Of a DNA stretch of 36,249 nt, positions 17,237 to 24,273 are shown one piece after another. The first letter of the stretch is position 1, and each line of letters opens with the position of its first letter. The position numbers and the translations under genes are program-made. The notes below the pieces were generated by a model, which worked only from the letters and a program-made list of their open reading frames with translations, did no database searches and was not told the DNA's origin. Origin of the DNA: Pseudomonadota bacterium (GTDB lineage Bacteria; Pseudomonadota; Gammaproteobacteria; Burkholderiales; Casimicrobiaceae); NCBI GenBank assembly GCA_009786085.1, contig WQTW01000006.1, positions 1 through 36,249 on the forward strand. Direction: 5' to 3'.

Positions 17237-17315
17237 CTTTTTCTCTTTTTCTCAGAAACTTCTTTGATATCTCTTCGCGCCTTCGCGTGAGGCATTCATT
17301 TTTCATTCCTCGCCT

Positions 17316-17888
17316 TCACTTGCACCCCTTCGGATCGGATGAAGGAAGCTGCGGATCGCACACCCGCACACCGCCGCCGCCATCCACCACAACACGAAAC
17401 GCCCTGCTCCCGGATCGCCCGCTGACATCAAACCGATTCGGCGGCGGGATCGCAGGCGACTCCGGAAACACCACCCTGCCCATGCCGTCAAACGTCACCG
17501 CTGCGCTCGCTAGCGTCGCGCCGCCCGACACCGCCGCGACAGAAACGGAAGACCAGTTGTTGTTCCCGCCAACGCCCCAATCAAACGTTTCCAATGGCGG
17601 CGTTATCGGGGTCAACGTCGCCATGTCGAGTTGCGATACCGTCCATCCCGCTCCTGACCACACGAACCGGGTTTGGATATTCGTCTGCACCGCCTGCCAT
17701 CGCGCTTTTTGCATTCCATAAAAAAGCGACTCGGCAACGTTTCTGACTTTGCGATCCTCCAGATACTGACCGATGGACGGCGCAGCCAACAGTAACGACA
17801 ACGCCAGGACAGCCAGCACCGTCATCAATTCAACCAGTGTCAACCCTTCAGAGTACCGGCGCGTTTTCACGACTTCGCTCATGTCCAT
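17316..17888 (-). CDS. fimT: FimT/GspH-type minor pilin
   Basis: This 190-residue pseudopilin-like protein has leader MDMSEVVKTRRYSEG, then LTLVELMTVLAVLALSLLLAAPS (Glu+5, Leu+1). The GspH/FimT soluble region includes YLEDRKVRNVAESLFYGMQKARWQAVQ, the usual 'nrl...l..al..AR.eAi.r' motif. VTFDGMGRV and FRVVVDGGGGVRVCDP at the C-terminus match FimT ('i.f...G', 'rrivvs..Grvr.c'). In some bacteria FimT also binds DNA during natural transformation. It lies 29 bp after the pilE-like gene. The ATG at 17888 is used; an in-frame ATG two codons later is possible. Confidence 0.88.
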   Translation of the reverse strand: MDMSEVVKTRRYSEGLTLVELMTVLAVLALSLLLAAPSIGQYLEDRKVRNVAESLFYGMQKARWQAVQTNIQTRFVWSGAGWTVSQLDMATLTPITPPLETFDWGVGGNNNWSSVSVAAVSGGATLASAAVTFDGMGRVVFPESPAIPPPNRFDVSGRSGSRAFRVVVDGGGGVRVCDPQLPSSDPKGCK

Positions 17889-17917
17889 TCGTCAGACATC
17901 CCATCACAAGAGGAGTT

Positions 17918-18361
17918 CTAACAACTCCCATCCCTTTTCAACACCCAGCAAGATAAAGGCGTCGTGACGCCCCATCCCGCTCCGACGCCCGTCGTCTGCT
18001 TGAGGCCAGCTTGATCTATCGTGTAAGTGAAGCCTGCCATGCTGCCGATACCGCTCGCCTGCAAGGTGTACGTTGTAGGCGTTTGCGTACCGGTGCACGC
18101 CACGTTGAAATATTTTGTCGCCACCGGATAACGCGTACATGCGTGCGCCCCTCCCGGCGCGACGTGATACGCACGGTTATCCGCGAGAAACTTTTCCATC
18201 GCAATCCGCTCGTTCGACAACAACGCCAACCCCTCGGGGATTCGCCCGCGAATGATGTAGTCCCTGTAGCTCGGATAAGCGAGCGTCGCAAGGATTCCGA
18301 TAATGGCGACAACCGCCATCACCTCAATCAGCGTAAATCCTCGCTCTCGCCCATTTTTCAT
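17918..18361 (-). CDS. Type IV pilin PilE/ComP-like
   Basis: This 147-residue type IVa pilin-like protein has leader MKNGRERG then [32 protein letters not shown], with Phe+1 and Glu+5, followed by [23 protein letters not shown]. This pattern belongs to the minor pilin PilE/ComP group, whose neisserial member binds DNA during uptake. The soluble domain has two cysteines near the C-terminus ([12 protein letters not shown]) forming the D-region loop, plus CTRY and VACTG. The ATG at 18361 has a G-rich stretch 6 bases upstream; longer frames back to 18508 would break the prepilin leader. It is the first gene of the pilus cluster. Whether it binds DNA or only primes pili cannot be decided here. Confidence 0.88.
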   Translation of the reverse strand: MKNGRERGFTLIEVMAVVAIIGILATLAYPSYRDYIIRGRIPEGLALLSNERIAMEKFLADNRAYHVAPGGAHACTRYPVATKYFNVACTGTQTPTTYTLQASGIGSMAGFTYTIDQAGLKQTTGVGAGWGVTTPLSCWVLKRDGSC

Positions 18362-18532
18362 TTGATGCCCCCATCGTCGAAACACTTTTTTTACGCGGCC
18401 TGTGCCGACCGCTTCAAAATCACTTGACATACCTTTGGACACCTCCCATTGGCATAGGTTCCTGAAAATCTTTTCCCAGCAATTTATGCTTCCCAATGCA
18501 CGAAGCACCGAAGAGCCGTTCCTTTAGTCCGT

Positions 18533-18538
18533 TATAAT
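18533..18538 (+). promoter_or_regulatory. Possible -10 element for rimO
   Basis: A perfect TATAAT lies 31 bp upstream of the chosen rimO ATG, in the divergent gap with the pilus cluster. No convincing TTGACA is found 16-18 bp upstream, so activity is uncertain. Confidence 0.4.
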
Positions 18539-18569
18539 GGGCGCGTTTTTCTTTCGAGAAAAAGCCGCC

Positions 18570-19991
18570 ATGATCTTCACCCGCATACCTTCCTCCCCCC
18601 GCATCGGCTTTGTGTCGCTCGGCTGCCCCAAGGCGCTGGTCGATTCCGAGCACATTCTGAGCCGCCTGAAAGCGGAGGGTTACGATATTGCCGAGAGTTA
18701 TCAGGGCGCTGATCTGGTCGTCGTCAACACCTGCGGCTTCATCGACGCGGCGGTCACGGAGTCTTTGGAGGCGATCGGCGAAGCGCTTGCCGAAAACGGA
18801 AAAGTCATTGTCACCGGCTGTCTGGGCGCGCGCGACGGCGGTTCTTTTGTGCGCGAGGTTCATCCGAACATTCTTGCCGTCACCGGCCCGCACGCGACCG
18901 ATGAGGTGTTGCAAGCGATCCACGCGCATCTGCCGCGCCCACATGAACCGTTCGTCGATCTCATCCCGCCGCAAGGCATCAAGCTGACGCCGCGCCATTA
19001 CGCTTATCTGAAAATTTCCGAAGGCTGCAACCACCATTGCACGTTCTGCATCATTCCCAGCCTGCGCGGTTCGCTCGTTTCTTTTTCGATCGGCGATGTC
19101 GTCAGTGAAGCAGAAAAATTGTTGAACGCCGGTGTGCGCGAGTTGCTCGTCGTCTCGCAGGATACCGGCGCTTACGGTGCCGATGTTCGTTACCGCACCG
19201 GCTTCCATCAGGGGCGGCCATTGAAAACCCGCATCGCCGTTCTGGCGCAGGAACTCGATGCGCTGGGTCGCGCCCATCAGGCCTGGGTGCGGCTGCATTA
19301 TGTTTATCCTTATCCGCACGTGGATGATCTGGTGGCGCTGATGCGCGGCACGGCGGAAAGCGAGGGCGGGCTTCTGCCCTATCTCGACATGCCGTTGCAA
19401 CACGCCAGCCCGCGCATCCTGAAAGCGATGCAACGGCCGGCGGCGCCGGAGAAAGTAATCGACCGCATTCGCGTCTGGCGACACGCTTTGCCGCAACTAA
19501 CTTTGCGCAGCACGTTCATCGTCGGCTTCCCGGGAGAAACCGAAGAGGATTTTTCAACGCTGCTGCAATTTCTTGAAGAGGCGCAACTCGATCGTGTCGG
19601 TGCTTTCCCGTATTCGCCGGTGAACGGCGCTGCCGCCAACGCTTTGCCCGACGCCGTTCCCGAAGAAGTCAAACAGGAACGTCTGGCGCGTTTCATGGAA
19701 ACACAAGCCGCGATCAGCGCCCGACGCCTGCAAAACAAGATCGGTCAGACGATGACCGTGCTCGTCGATCAACTGGCAGAAGCTAAACAGCTAAAGCAAG
19801 CCAAACAGCCAAAGCAGGCTAAACAAGGCCGCAAAAAAACCGTCATCGCGCTGGCGCGGTCCGCCGCCGACGCGCCTGAAATCGACGGCCTCGTACAAAT
19901 CGCCGATGGTCACCGCCTGCTTCCGGGAATGTTCGTTCAGGTCAACATCGAAGCGGCCACAGAACACGATTTGATTGCGCGCGTGAGCTGA
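18570..19991 (+). CDS. rimO: Ribosomal protein uS12 methylthiotransferase RimO
   Basis: RimO is a radical-SAM enzyme with two [4Fe-4S] clusters that methylthiolates the conserved aspartate of ribosomal protein uS12. The 473-residue protein has the N-terminal MTTase domain ([31 protein letters not shown] supplying three cluster Cys). The radical-SAM motif CNHHCTFC is near residue 152 with IIPSLRG after it, then [11 protein letters not shown] and a C-terminal TRAM domain (DAPEIDG...[19 protein letters not shown]). The protein is about 25 residues longer than usual because of a Lys/Gln/Ala repeat inserted near residues 402-423, inside TRAM. ATG 18570 begins the conserved part; upstream Shine-Dalgarno is weak (GAG). 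A terminator follows the stop. Confidence 0.95.
   Translation: MIFTRIPSSPRIGFVSLGCPKALVDSEHILSRLKAEGYDIAESYQGADLVVVNTCGFIDAAVTESLEAIGEALAENGKVIVTGCLGARDGGSFVREVHPNILAVTGPHATDEVLQAIHAHLPRPHEPFVDLIPPQGIKLTPRHYAYLKISEGCNHHCTFCIIPSLRGSLVSFSIGDVVSEAEKLLNAGVRELLVVSQDTGAYGADVRYRTGFHQGRPLKTRIAVLAQELDALGRAHQAWVRLHYVYPYPHVDDLVALMRGTAESEGGLLPYLDMPLQHASPRILKAMQRPAAPEKVIDRIRVWRHALPQLTLRSTFIVGFPGETEEDFSTLLQFLEEAQLDRVGAFPYSPVNGAAANALPDAVPEEVKQERLARFMETQAAISARRLQNKIGQTMTVLVDQLAEAKQLKQAKQPKQAKQGRKKTVIALARSAADAPEIDGLVQIADGHRLLPGMFVQVNIEAATEHDLIARVS
19776..19820 (+). repeat. 18-bp in-frame tandem repeat inside rimO TRAM domain
   Basis: About 2.5 copies of an 18-bp unit (GCTAAACAGCTAAAGCAA, then GCCAAACAGCCAAAGCAG, then GCTAAACAA) encode [15 protein letters not shown]. 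The frame is kept. The insert lies between the VLVDQL and IALARS strands of the TRAM domain, where other RimO proteins have a short loop. Confidence 0.85.
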
Positions 19992-19999
19992 CGCTGAAT

Positions 20000-20026
20000 C
20001 GCCCCGGTTTCCCCGGAGGCGTTTTT
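20000..20026 (+). terminator. Rho-independent terminator of rimO
   Basis: CGCCCCGG (20000-20007) pairs with CCGGAGGCG (20013-20021) with one bulged A and a TTTCC loop, followed by TTTTT. It starts 9 bp after the rimO stop. Confidence 0.8.
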
Positions 20027-20105
20027 GCTCTAGTCAAGCAGCATACTGCGGGCATACTGCGCTACCCTCCGGGTTTCTGATGATACATGGCGAGTGACCT
20101 ATGCG

Positions 20106-20154
20106 CTGACTTCTGACTTCTGACTTCTGACTTCTGACTTCTGATCTCTGACCT
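20106..20154. repeat. Heptanucleotide array CTGACTT upstream of yhbY
   Basis: Five perfect copies of CTGACTT are followed by variants CTGATCT and CTGACCT. The array ends 30 bp before the yhbY ATG, within the presumptive promoter/leader region. Confidence 0.95.
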
Positions 20155-20184
20155 CTACCCCCCTGAATCAGGTAAACTTACCGG

Positions 20185-21186
20185 ATGTTGACCTTGACCC
20201 CCACCGAACGCCGCGCCTTGCGCGCTCAGGCGCACACGCTTACCCCCGTTGTCATGATCGGCCAGCACGGGCTGACGCCCGCTGTGCTGCGCGAGATCGA
20301 CAATGCCCTGAACACCCATGAACTCATCAAAGTGCGCATTTTCAACGATGACCGCGCCGAACGCGAAGCCTTGCAACTCGCCGTTTGTCATCAACTGGCC
20401 TGTGCGCCGGTACAACACTTGGGCAAATTGATCGTTCTCTGGCGTCCGGCGCCGCCGAAGAAGGAAGCAGCGCCAAAACCGGCCAAGCGTCCCGCGAAAA
20501 AAGCCGCCTCAAAAACCGCGAAAAAGGCAGCGCTCCCCGGCGCGATCAGCCGTCATGGGCAGGCGATCAAACCGCTGTCGGCTCGGCAAGCCAGAGAGCA
20601 GGCGCAACAGCCGGAATGGCAACCCGCACGGCAACCGCGCCCATCCGGCAGGAAAACTTTTTCCAACGCTCATTCTGACAGACCCAGCGACGAAGCGCCC
20701 ACCAACCGCCGCCGTTCACCGCAGCCTGCGGGTCGCGGTTCACGCGGTTCCCTTGCGACGGGCGGTTCCTTCGGCGCCCATAAAACGGGCGGGAAATCGC
20801 CGTTCCCGCAGGAAAAACCTTCGGCGCGGCAACCGCGTCCATCCGGCAGGAAAACTTTTTCCGACGCTCATTCTGACAGACCCAGCGACGAAGCACCCAC
20901 CAACCGCCGCCGTTCACCGCAGCCTGCGGGTCGTGGTTCACGCGGTTCCCTTGCGACGGGCAGTTCCTTCGGCGCCCCTAAAGCGGGCGGAAAACCGCCG
21001 TTCTCGCAGACAAAATCATTAACAAAACCATCGGCGCGGCAACCGCGCGGCGCTTCCGGCGTATCGCATTCGGCCAGCCGACAACCAACCGGTCGGCAGT
21101 CAACCGCTCGGCAACCCACCAGCCAGCCGTCAACCCGACCGCCATCAACCCACCGGCGGCGGCTCGGCGGTCGCGGAAAGACATGA
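20185..21186 (+). CDS. yhbY: YhbY-family (CRM domain) RNA-binding protein with long basic repeat tail
   Basis: Residues 1-95 form a typical YhbY/CRM domain, associated with the pre-50S ribosomal subunit: LTPTERRALRAQAHTLTPVV, the GxxG RNA-binding loop as IGQHGLT, then IDNALNTHELIKVRI and LGKLIVLWRP. Normal YhbY ends there at about 97 residues. This one continues to 333 residues with a low-complexity Lys/Arg/Ser/Pro/Gln tail (KKEAAPKPAKRPAKKAASKTAKK, then two 66-residue near-identical repeats and an Arg/Gln/Ser/Thr-rich end). The tail is strongly basic and probably disordered; similar but shorter basic tails occur in some betaproteobacterial homologues. It is separated from rimO by a terminator and a heptad array. 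The ATG at 20185 has no obvious Shine-Dalgarno. Confidence 0.88.
   Translation: MLTLTPTERRALRAQAHTLTPVVMIGQHGLTPAVLREIDNALNTHELIKVRIFNDDRAEREALQLAVCHQLACAPVQHLGKLIVLWRPAPPKKEAAPKPAKRPAKKAASKTAKKAALPGAISRHGQAIKPLSARQAREQAQQPEWQPARQPRPSGRKTFSNAHSDRPSDEAPTNRRRSPQPAGRGSRGSLATGGSFGAHKTGGKSPFPQEKPSARQPRPSGRKTFSDAHSDRPSDEAPTNRRRSPQPAGRGSRGSLATGSSFGAPKAGGKPPFSQTKSLTKPSARQPRGASGVSHSASRQPTGRQSTARQPTSQPSTRPPSTHRRRLGGRGKT
20631..21026 (+). repeat. 198-bp tandem duplication inside yhbY tail
   Basis: The segment starting GCAACCGCG at 20631 recurs at 20829 with the same 198-bp period (66 codons) and only scattered substitutions. A third, short start of the unit (about 24 bp, TCGGCGCGGCAACCGCG) appears near 21035. 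The period is a multiple of three, so the frame is kept. Each unit encodes RQPRPSGRKTFS, a DRPSDEAPTNRRRSPQP segment and a Gly/Ser-rich end. Confidence 0.92.
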
Positions 21187-21209
21187 TTTTACCAGCCGAC
21201 GAAATATCC

Positions 21210-21314
21210 ACCCTCTCCCCTCGCGGGAGAGGGTGCCCCGAAGGGGCGGGAGAGAGGGCAATGGTCGTTTTACCCCTCTCCCCCTACCCCCCCTCTCCCA
21301 CAAGGGGAGAGGGG
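21210..21314. repeat. Composite REP unit, full copy
   Basis: Three consecutive GC hairpins are seen: CTCTCCCCTCGCGGGAGAG, TGCCCCGAAGGGGCG and CCCTCTCCC-ACAAGG-GGAGAGGG, joined by CGTTTTACCCCTCTCCCC. The order and spacers match 3437-3538, and the first two hairpins match 36155-36219. With the following NIME-like module it fills the yhbY-moaA gap (21187-21523), which holds no gene. Confidence 0.9.
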
Positions 21315-21350
21315 AGCAAAGCGCAGCCGCGAGGCCACGAAGAGCGATTC

Positions 21351-21479
21351 CGTCATCCCCGCGAAAGCGGGGATCCAGCCATTCAAAACGCAAACGCCCC
21401 AATCGTTGCATCGGCGAAACACGCTTTTTCCATGTTCGCGAGGCCGCTTTTCTGGATTCCCGCTTTCGCGGGAATGACG
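21351..21479. repeat. NIME-like 129-bp module, copy 2
   Basis: Same length and ends as 8932-9060: CGTCATCCCCGCGAAAGCGGGG at the left, CCCGCTTTCGCGGGAATGACG at the right. It lies 44 bp before the moaA ATG. Confidence 0.8.
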
Positions 21480-21509
21480 CCACACTTGCATAGATACCTA
21501 TGTGCTGGC

Positions 21510-21523
21510 GGGAGCAAGCTCCC
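21510..21523 (+). promoter_or_regulatory. Hairpin covering the moaA ribosome site
   Basis: GGGAGC-AA-GCTCCC is a perfect 6-bp hairpin ending immediately before the ATG at 21524. Its left arm contains the only plausible Shine-Dalgarno (GGAG), so the site would be masked when the hairpin forms. Confidence 0.5.
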
Positions 21524-22630
21524 ATGACGAAAACGATCCCTCTGCTCGACGCCGCGGAATTCGCGCAGCAACAATTTCAGCAAACCCTGCGCAACATGCG
21601 CCTTGCCCCGCCCGAAACCTTGCCGTCTCCCCTGCTCGACCAACGGCAACGCGCGCTGCACGATCTGCGCATTTCGGTGACCGATCGCTGCAATTTTCGC
21701 TGCACGTACTGCATGCCGAAAGATGCGTTTGGCCGCGACCATGCTTTTCTGTCGCACGACGAAGTCCTGCGTTTTGAAGAAATCGCCCGGCTGGCGCAAC
21801 TGTTCACCCGTCTGGGCGTGCGCAAAATCCGGCTGACCGGCGGCGAACCGCTGCTGCGCAAAAACATCGAACGGCTGATCGAAATGCTGGCGGCGATTGA
21901 CGGCATCGACCTGACGCTGACCACCAACGCTTCGATCCTCGCCAAAAAAGCGCAAAGCCTGCGCAACGCCGGACTGCAACGAATCACCGTCAGCCTCGAC
22001 GCGATCGACGACGCCACGTTCCGCCGGATGAACGACGTGAATTTTCCGCTCGCCCGCGTACTCGAAGGCATTGACGCCGCCGCCCGCGCCGGACTGACAC
22101 CGATCAAAATCAACACCGTCGTCAAGCGCGGCGTCAACGAAAACGCGATTCTGCCTTTGATCCGCGCGTTTAAAGGCAGCGGCCACATCGTGCGCTTCAT
22201 CGAATTCATGGATGTCGGCGCCACCAACGGCTGGCGAATGGACGACGTGGTTTCCGCCGCCGAGATCGTTGACATCATCAACGCCGAATTCCCGCTCGAA
22301 CCCGTCGATCCCAACTACCAGGGCGAAGTGGCCGAACGCTGGCGCTTCAAAGACGGCAGCGGCGAAATCGGCGTGATCGCCTCCGTCACACAAGCATTTT
22401 GCCGCGACTGCACACGAATGCGCCTGTCCACCAACGGCCAGTTGTTCACCTGCCTTTTCGCTGACCGAGGTTACGATTTTCGCGCATTGCTGCGCGACGG
22501 CGCCGACGACGACACCCTGATCCGCGCCATCGCCGCGCTCTGGCAAAACCGCAACGACAACTATTCCGAAATACGAACCGCCAACACCCCGCGCGTCAAG
22601 AAGATCGAGATGTCGTATATCGGGGGTTGA
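21524..22630 (+). CDS. moaA: GTP 3',8-cyclase MoaA
   Basis: MoaA is a radical-SAM enzyme that, with MoaC, makes cyclic pyranopterin monophosphate, the first step of molybdenum-cofactor synthesis. The 368-residue protein has the N-terminal cluster motif C56-x3-C60-x2-C63 in [24 protein letters not shown] (SAM binding) and VSLDAIDD. The second [4Fe-4S] site is in the C-terminal half ([19 protein letters not shown]), and the essential C-terminal Gly-Gly is in SYIGG. It has an N-terminal extension of about 40 residues before the core, common in Betaproteobacteria. The ATG at 21524 is next to the hairpin at 21510-21523. It leads the Moco gene group moaA-mobA-(brnTA)-moeA. Confidence 0.97.
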   Translation: MTKTIPLLDAAEFAQQQFQQTLRNMRLAPPETLPSPLLDQRQRALHDLRISVTDRCNFRCTYCMPKDAFGRDHAFLSHDEVLRFEEIARLAQLFTRLGVRKIRLTGGEPLLRKNIERLIEMLAAIDGIDLTLTTNASILAKKAQSLRNAGLQRITVSLDAIDDATFRRMNDVNFPLARVLEGIDAAARAGLTPIKINTVVKRGVNENAILPLIRAFKGSGHIVRFIEFMDVGATNGWRMDDVVSAAEIVDIINAEFPLEPVDPNYQGEVAERWRFKDGSGEIGVIASVTQAFCRDCTRMRLSTNGQLFTCLFADRGYDFRALLRDGADDDTLIRAIAALWQNRNDNYSEIRTANTPRVKKIEMSYIGG

Positions 22631-22737
22631 AGTGTTTTGCGATGATGGGCGATACCGTATTTCAAATGACCGACAGGGAATGTGAATTCCGATGCTAACT
22701 GCGGAAAACAACCCTTTTCCCACCACCCTCTCCCCCA

Positions 22738-22763
22738 CCCCTCTCCCGCAAGCGGGAGAGGGG
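22738..22763 (+). repeat. REP-like palindrome providing the mobA ribosome site
   Basis: CCCCTCTCCCGC-AA-GCGGGAGAGGGG is a perfect 12-bp-arm palindrome. Its right arm, GGGAGAGGGG, ends 3 bases before the mobA ATG and is the only Shine-Dalgarno candidate. The same palindrome family is found at 3437, 21210, 23102, 30017 and 36155. Confidence 0.85.
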
Positions 22764-22766
22764 AAA

Positions 22767-23558
22767 ATGGCTATCACCGGCCTCATTCTCGCCGGCGGTC
22801 AAGGCCGCCGGATGGGAGGCGTGGACAAGGGGCTTCTTCTGCTTGGTCACCGCACCCTGACTGCGCATGTGATTGAACGTTTGCGTCCGCAGGTCGGCGC
22901 GCTTCTGATTAACGCCAACCGGCATCTGCCGCGTTACGCCGCTTTCGGTTATCCGGTGATACCCGATTCTTTTAGCGTTGCTTCGGCTCAAGCGCAACTT
23001 CCTCTCCCCCCGCGCGGGGAAGGACACCCCGACAAACCCCCGTCCGTCTCCAACGGACACCCCCTTTCAAAAGGGGGCACGGCAGGAGCTGACCATCTTC
23101 CCCTCTCCCGCTTGCGGGAGAGGGTGGCCGAAAGGCCGGAAGAGGGAGGAATTAAACGCCCACCCCTTCAAGGAGTGAGGGGAAAATATCCCGGCCCGCT
23201 CGCCGGTCTGCATGCGGGGCTTTCCGAGGCGCGCACACCCTGGGTCGTCACCGCCCCCTGCGATTCACCGATGTTGCCGCGCGATCTCGTCGCCCGTTTG
23301 TACGTCGCCGCGCAACAACACGACGCACCGCTGGCCGTCGCCAAAACCGGTGACCGCCTGCACCCTGTTTTTGCGCTGGCGCACCGTCGCGTATTGCCTG
23401 ATCTCACTGCTTATTTGCAGGACGGCGAACGCAAAGTCGCGCTGTGGTTTGCCCGCATCGGCGGTGTTGAAGTATCCTTCGACGATCAACCCGACGCTTT
23501 CCGCAATATCAACACGCAGGATGAATTGGATGCCATCGCCTCTTTTCTGGCGTCTTGA
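22767..23558 (+). CDS. mobA: Molybdenum cofactor guanylyltransferase MobA with in-frame repeat insertion
   Basis: MobA transfers GMP from GTP to Mo-molybdopterin, forming the guanine dinucleotide cofactor in the cytosol. The 263-residue product has the N-terminal nucleotide-binding signature LILAGGQGRRMGGVDKG (GGxGxRMGGxDK), RLRPQVGALLINANR and, later, GPLAGLHAGLSEARTPWVVTAPCDSPMLP with the metal-binding Asp, plus NINTQDEL near the end. Usual MobA length is about 200. The excess is a stretch at about residues 70-140 (22975-23186), translated from palindromic repeats (LPLPPRGEG, PLSRLRERVAERPEEGG, PPLQGVRGK), exactly between PVIPDSFS and GPLAGL. The start ATG 22767 begins the conserved domain; the frame also extends upstream to 22692 through repeat sequence. 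Whether the enlarged loop is tolerated is unknown. Confidence 0.9.
   Translation: MAITGLILAGGQGRRMGGVDKGLLLLGHRTLTAHVIERLRPQVGALLINANRHLPRYAAFGYPVIPDSFSVASAQAQLPLPPRGEGHPDKPPSVSNGHPLSKGGTAGADHLPLSRLRERVAERPEEGGIKRPPLQGVRGKYPGPLAGLHAGLSEARTPWVVTAPCDSPMLPRDLVARLYVAAQQHDAPLAVAKTGDRLHPVFALAHRRVLPDLTAYLQDGERKVALWFARIGGVEVSFDDQPDAFRNINTQDELDAIASFLAS
22975..23186 (+). repeat. Mosaic of palindromic repeats inserted in frame in mobA
   Basis: The insert contains, in order, CCTCTCCCCCCGCGCGGGGAAGG, CCCCCTTTCAAAAGGGGG, CCCCTCTCCCGCTTGCGGGAGAGGG with a TGGCCGAAAGGCCGG hairpin, and a CACCCCTTCAAGGAGTGAGGGG unit. At least four different palindromes are joined. No stop or frame change results. Confidence 0.88.
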
Positions 23559-23583
23559 CGCACAATATTATTGTGCATACAAT
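23555..23583 (+). promoter_or_regulatory. Sigma70-type promoter with palindromic operator for brnTA
   Basis: TTGACG (23555-23560), a 17-bp spacer and TACAAT (23578-23583) form a near-consensus promoter overlapping the mobA stop codon. The spacer holds the palindrome GCACAATA-T-TATTGTGC (23560-23576), overlapped by TTATTGT-GCAT-ACAATAA (23568-23585). These are likely binding sites for the BrnA antitoxin, which is known to autoregulate. The expected transcript start (about 23590) coincides with the brnT GTG. Confidence 0.75.
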
Positions 23584-23590
23584 AAGTGCC

Positions 23591-23863
23591 GTGAAAATCG
23601 CATTTGATCCCGCAAAAAATGTCGTCAACATCGAAAAGCACGACGGCGTGTCGCTTGCCGATGCCAAAGCGTTTGAGTGGGACAGCGCCGTGATTTGGCT
23701 CGACCATCGCAGGGACTACGGCGAAAACCGCATGATCGGCTTGGGCTATATCGGCGAACGCCTTTTCAATGTGGTGTTTGTTGACCGTAGTGACGGAGTC
23801 CGCCGCATCATCAGTCTGCGAAAAGCCAATTTGAGAGAGGTGAAACGCTATGCCGAAACTTAA
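23591..23863 (+). CDS. brnT: BrnT-family type II toxin
   Basis: BrnT toxins are small RelE-like ribonucleases that inhibit translation. This 90-residue protein begins VKIAFDPAKNVVNIEKHDGVSLADA, the family signature ('f.wDp.Ka..N..KHgvsF.ea'). It continues with DHRRDYGENRMIGLGYIGERLFNVVFVD ('d...y.e.R....G...g.ll.vv...r') and ends RRIISLRKANLREVKRYAE, the R-I-IS-AR-A-..E...Y motif, with Lys in place of the usual Arg/Ala. The GTG at 23591 gives the normal N-terminus and would be leaderless given the promoter at 23555-23583. The stop overlaps brnA by 14 bp, typical for the pair. It sits between mobA and moeA and is unrelated to Moco synthesis. Confidence 0.9.
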   Translation: MKIAFDPAKNVVNIEKHDGVSLADAKAFEWDSAVIWLDHRRDYGENRMIGLGYIGERLFNVVFVDRSDGVRRIISLRKANLREVKRYAET

Positions 23864-24140
23864 GCCCGAAACCATGATTCCCACCGCAGAGGAAGATGCG
23901 GCCATTACCGCTGCGGCAATGTCGGATCCCGACGCAACGCCGTTGACCGATGAAGAGTGGGAAGCCGTTAAACCGCTGGTTCGTACAGGCCGCCCGAAAG
24001 CAGAAGTCACAAAGGAGCGCATTTCCATCCGCTTGTCGCGCGATGTGGTGACGCAATTCCGCGCAACAGGCAGCGGCTGGCAAACGCGCATGGACGCTGC
24101 TCTGCGACAATTTATCACCGAGCACCCGCTGTCCCGCTAA
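23850..24140 (+). CDS. brnA: BrnA-family antitoxin
   Basis: BrnA is the ribbon-helix-helix antitoxin that binds BrnT and represses the operon. The 96-residue protein has an acidic N-terminal toxin-binding part (EEDAAITAAAMSDPDATPLTDEEWEAVKP, matching the 'd.dapplt.ee.....' pattern). A C-terminal DNA-binding region follows (KERISIRLSRDVVTQFRATGSGWQTRMDAALRQFI, the 'v..rld.dvv..fka.G.gwqtrin..Lr' motif). AGGTG lies 8 bases upstream of the ATG. It overlaps the end of brnT. Confidence 0.93.
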   Translation: MPKLKPETMIPTAEEDAAITAAAMSDPDATPLTDEEWEAVKPLVRTGRPKAEVTKERISIRLSRDVVTQFRATGSGWQTRMDAALRQFITEHPLSR

Positions 24141-24164
24141 AGCGGTTTTAAATGTATACGACAA

Positions 24165-24210
24165 ACACCCCCCATCCCCACCCTAACCCTCCCCTTGAAG
24201 GGGAGGGGAC
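24165..24210. repeat. REP-like palindrome upstream of moeA
   Basis: CCCTCCCCTTGAAGGGGAGGG with the CCCCCATCCCCACCCTAA prefix, the same family as 3364 and 10909. Confidence 0.85.
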
Positions 24211-24273
24211 AAAGCGACGCGGAAGCGTACATGGCCAAACAGAAAACCCTCTAACCTGAAACACAAATACATC

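Noticed and set aside
18420-19496. 358-codon minus-strand frame opposite rimO
   Set aside because: RimO on the plus strand contains all catalytic motifs; the antisense product is Arg/His/Gln-rich with no domain.
21510-21523. Molybdenum-cofactor riboswitch
   Set aside because: Only a 14-nt hairpin is present; the long conserved structure of the Moco RNA motif is not visible upstream of moaA.
21383-22786. 467-codon minus-strand open frame opposite moaA
   Set aside because: It is a shadow of the conserved MoaA frame and begins in palindromic repeat sequence.
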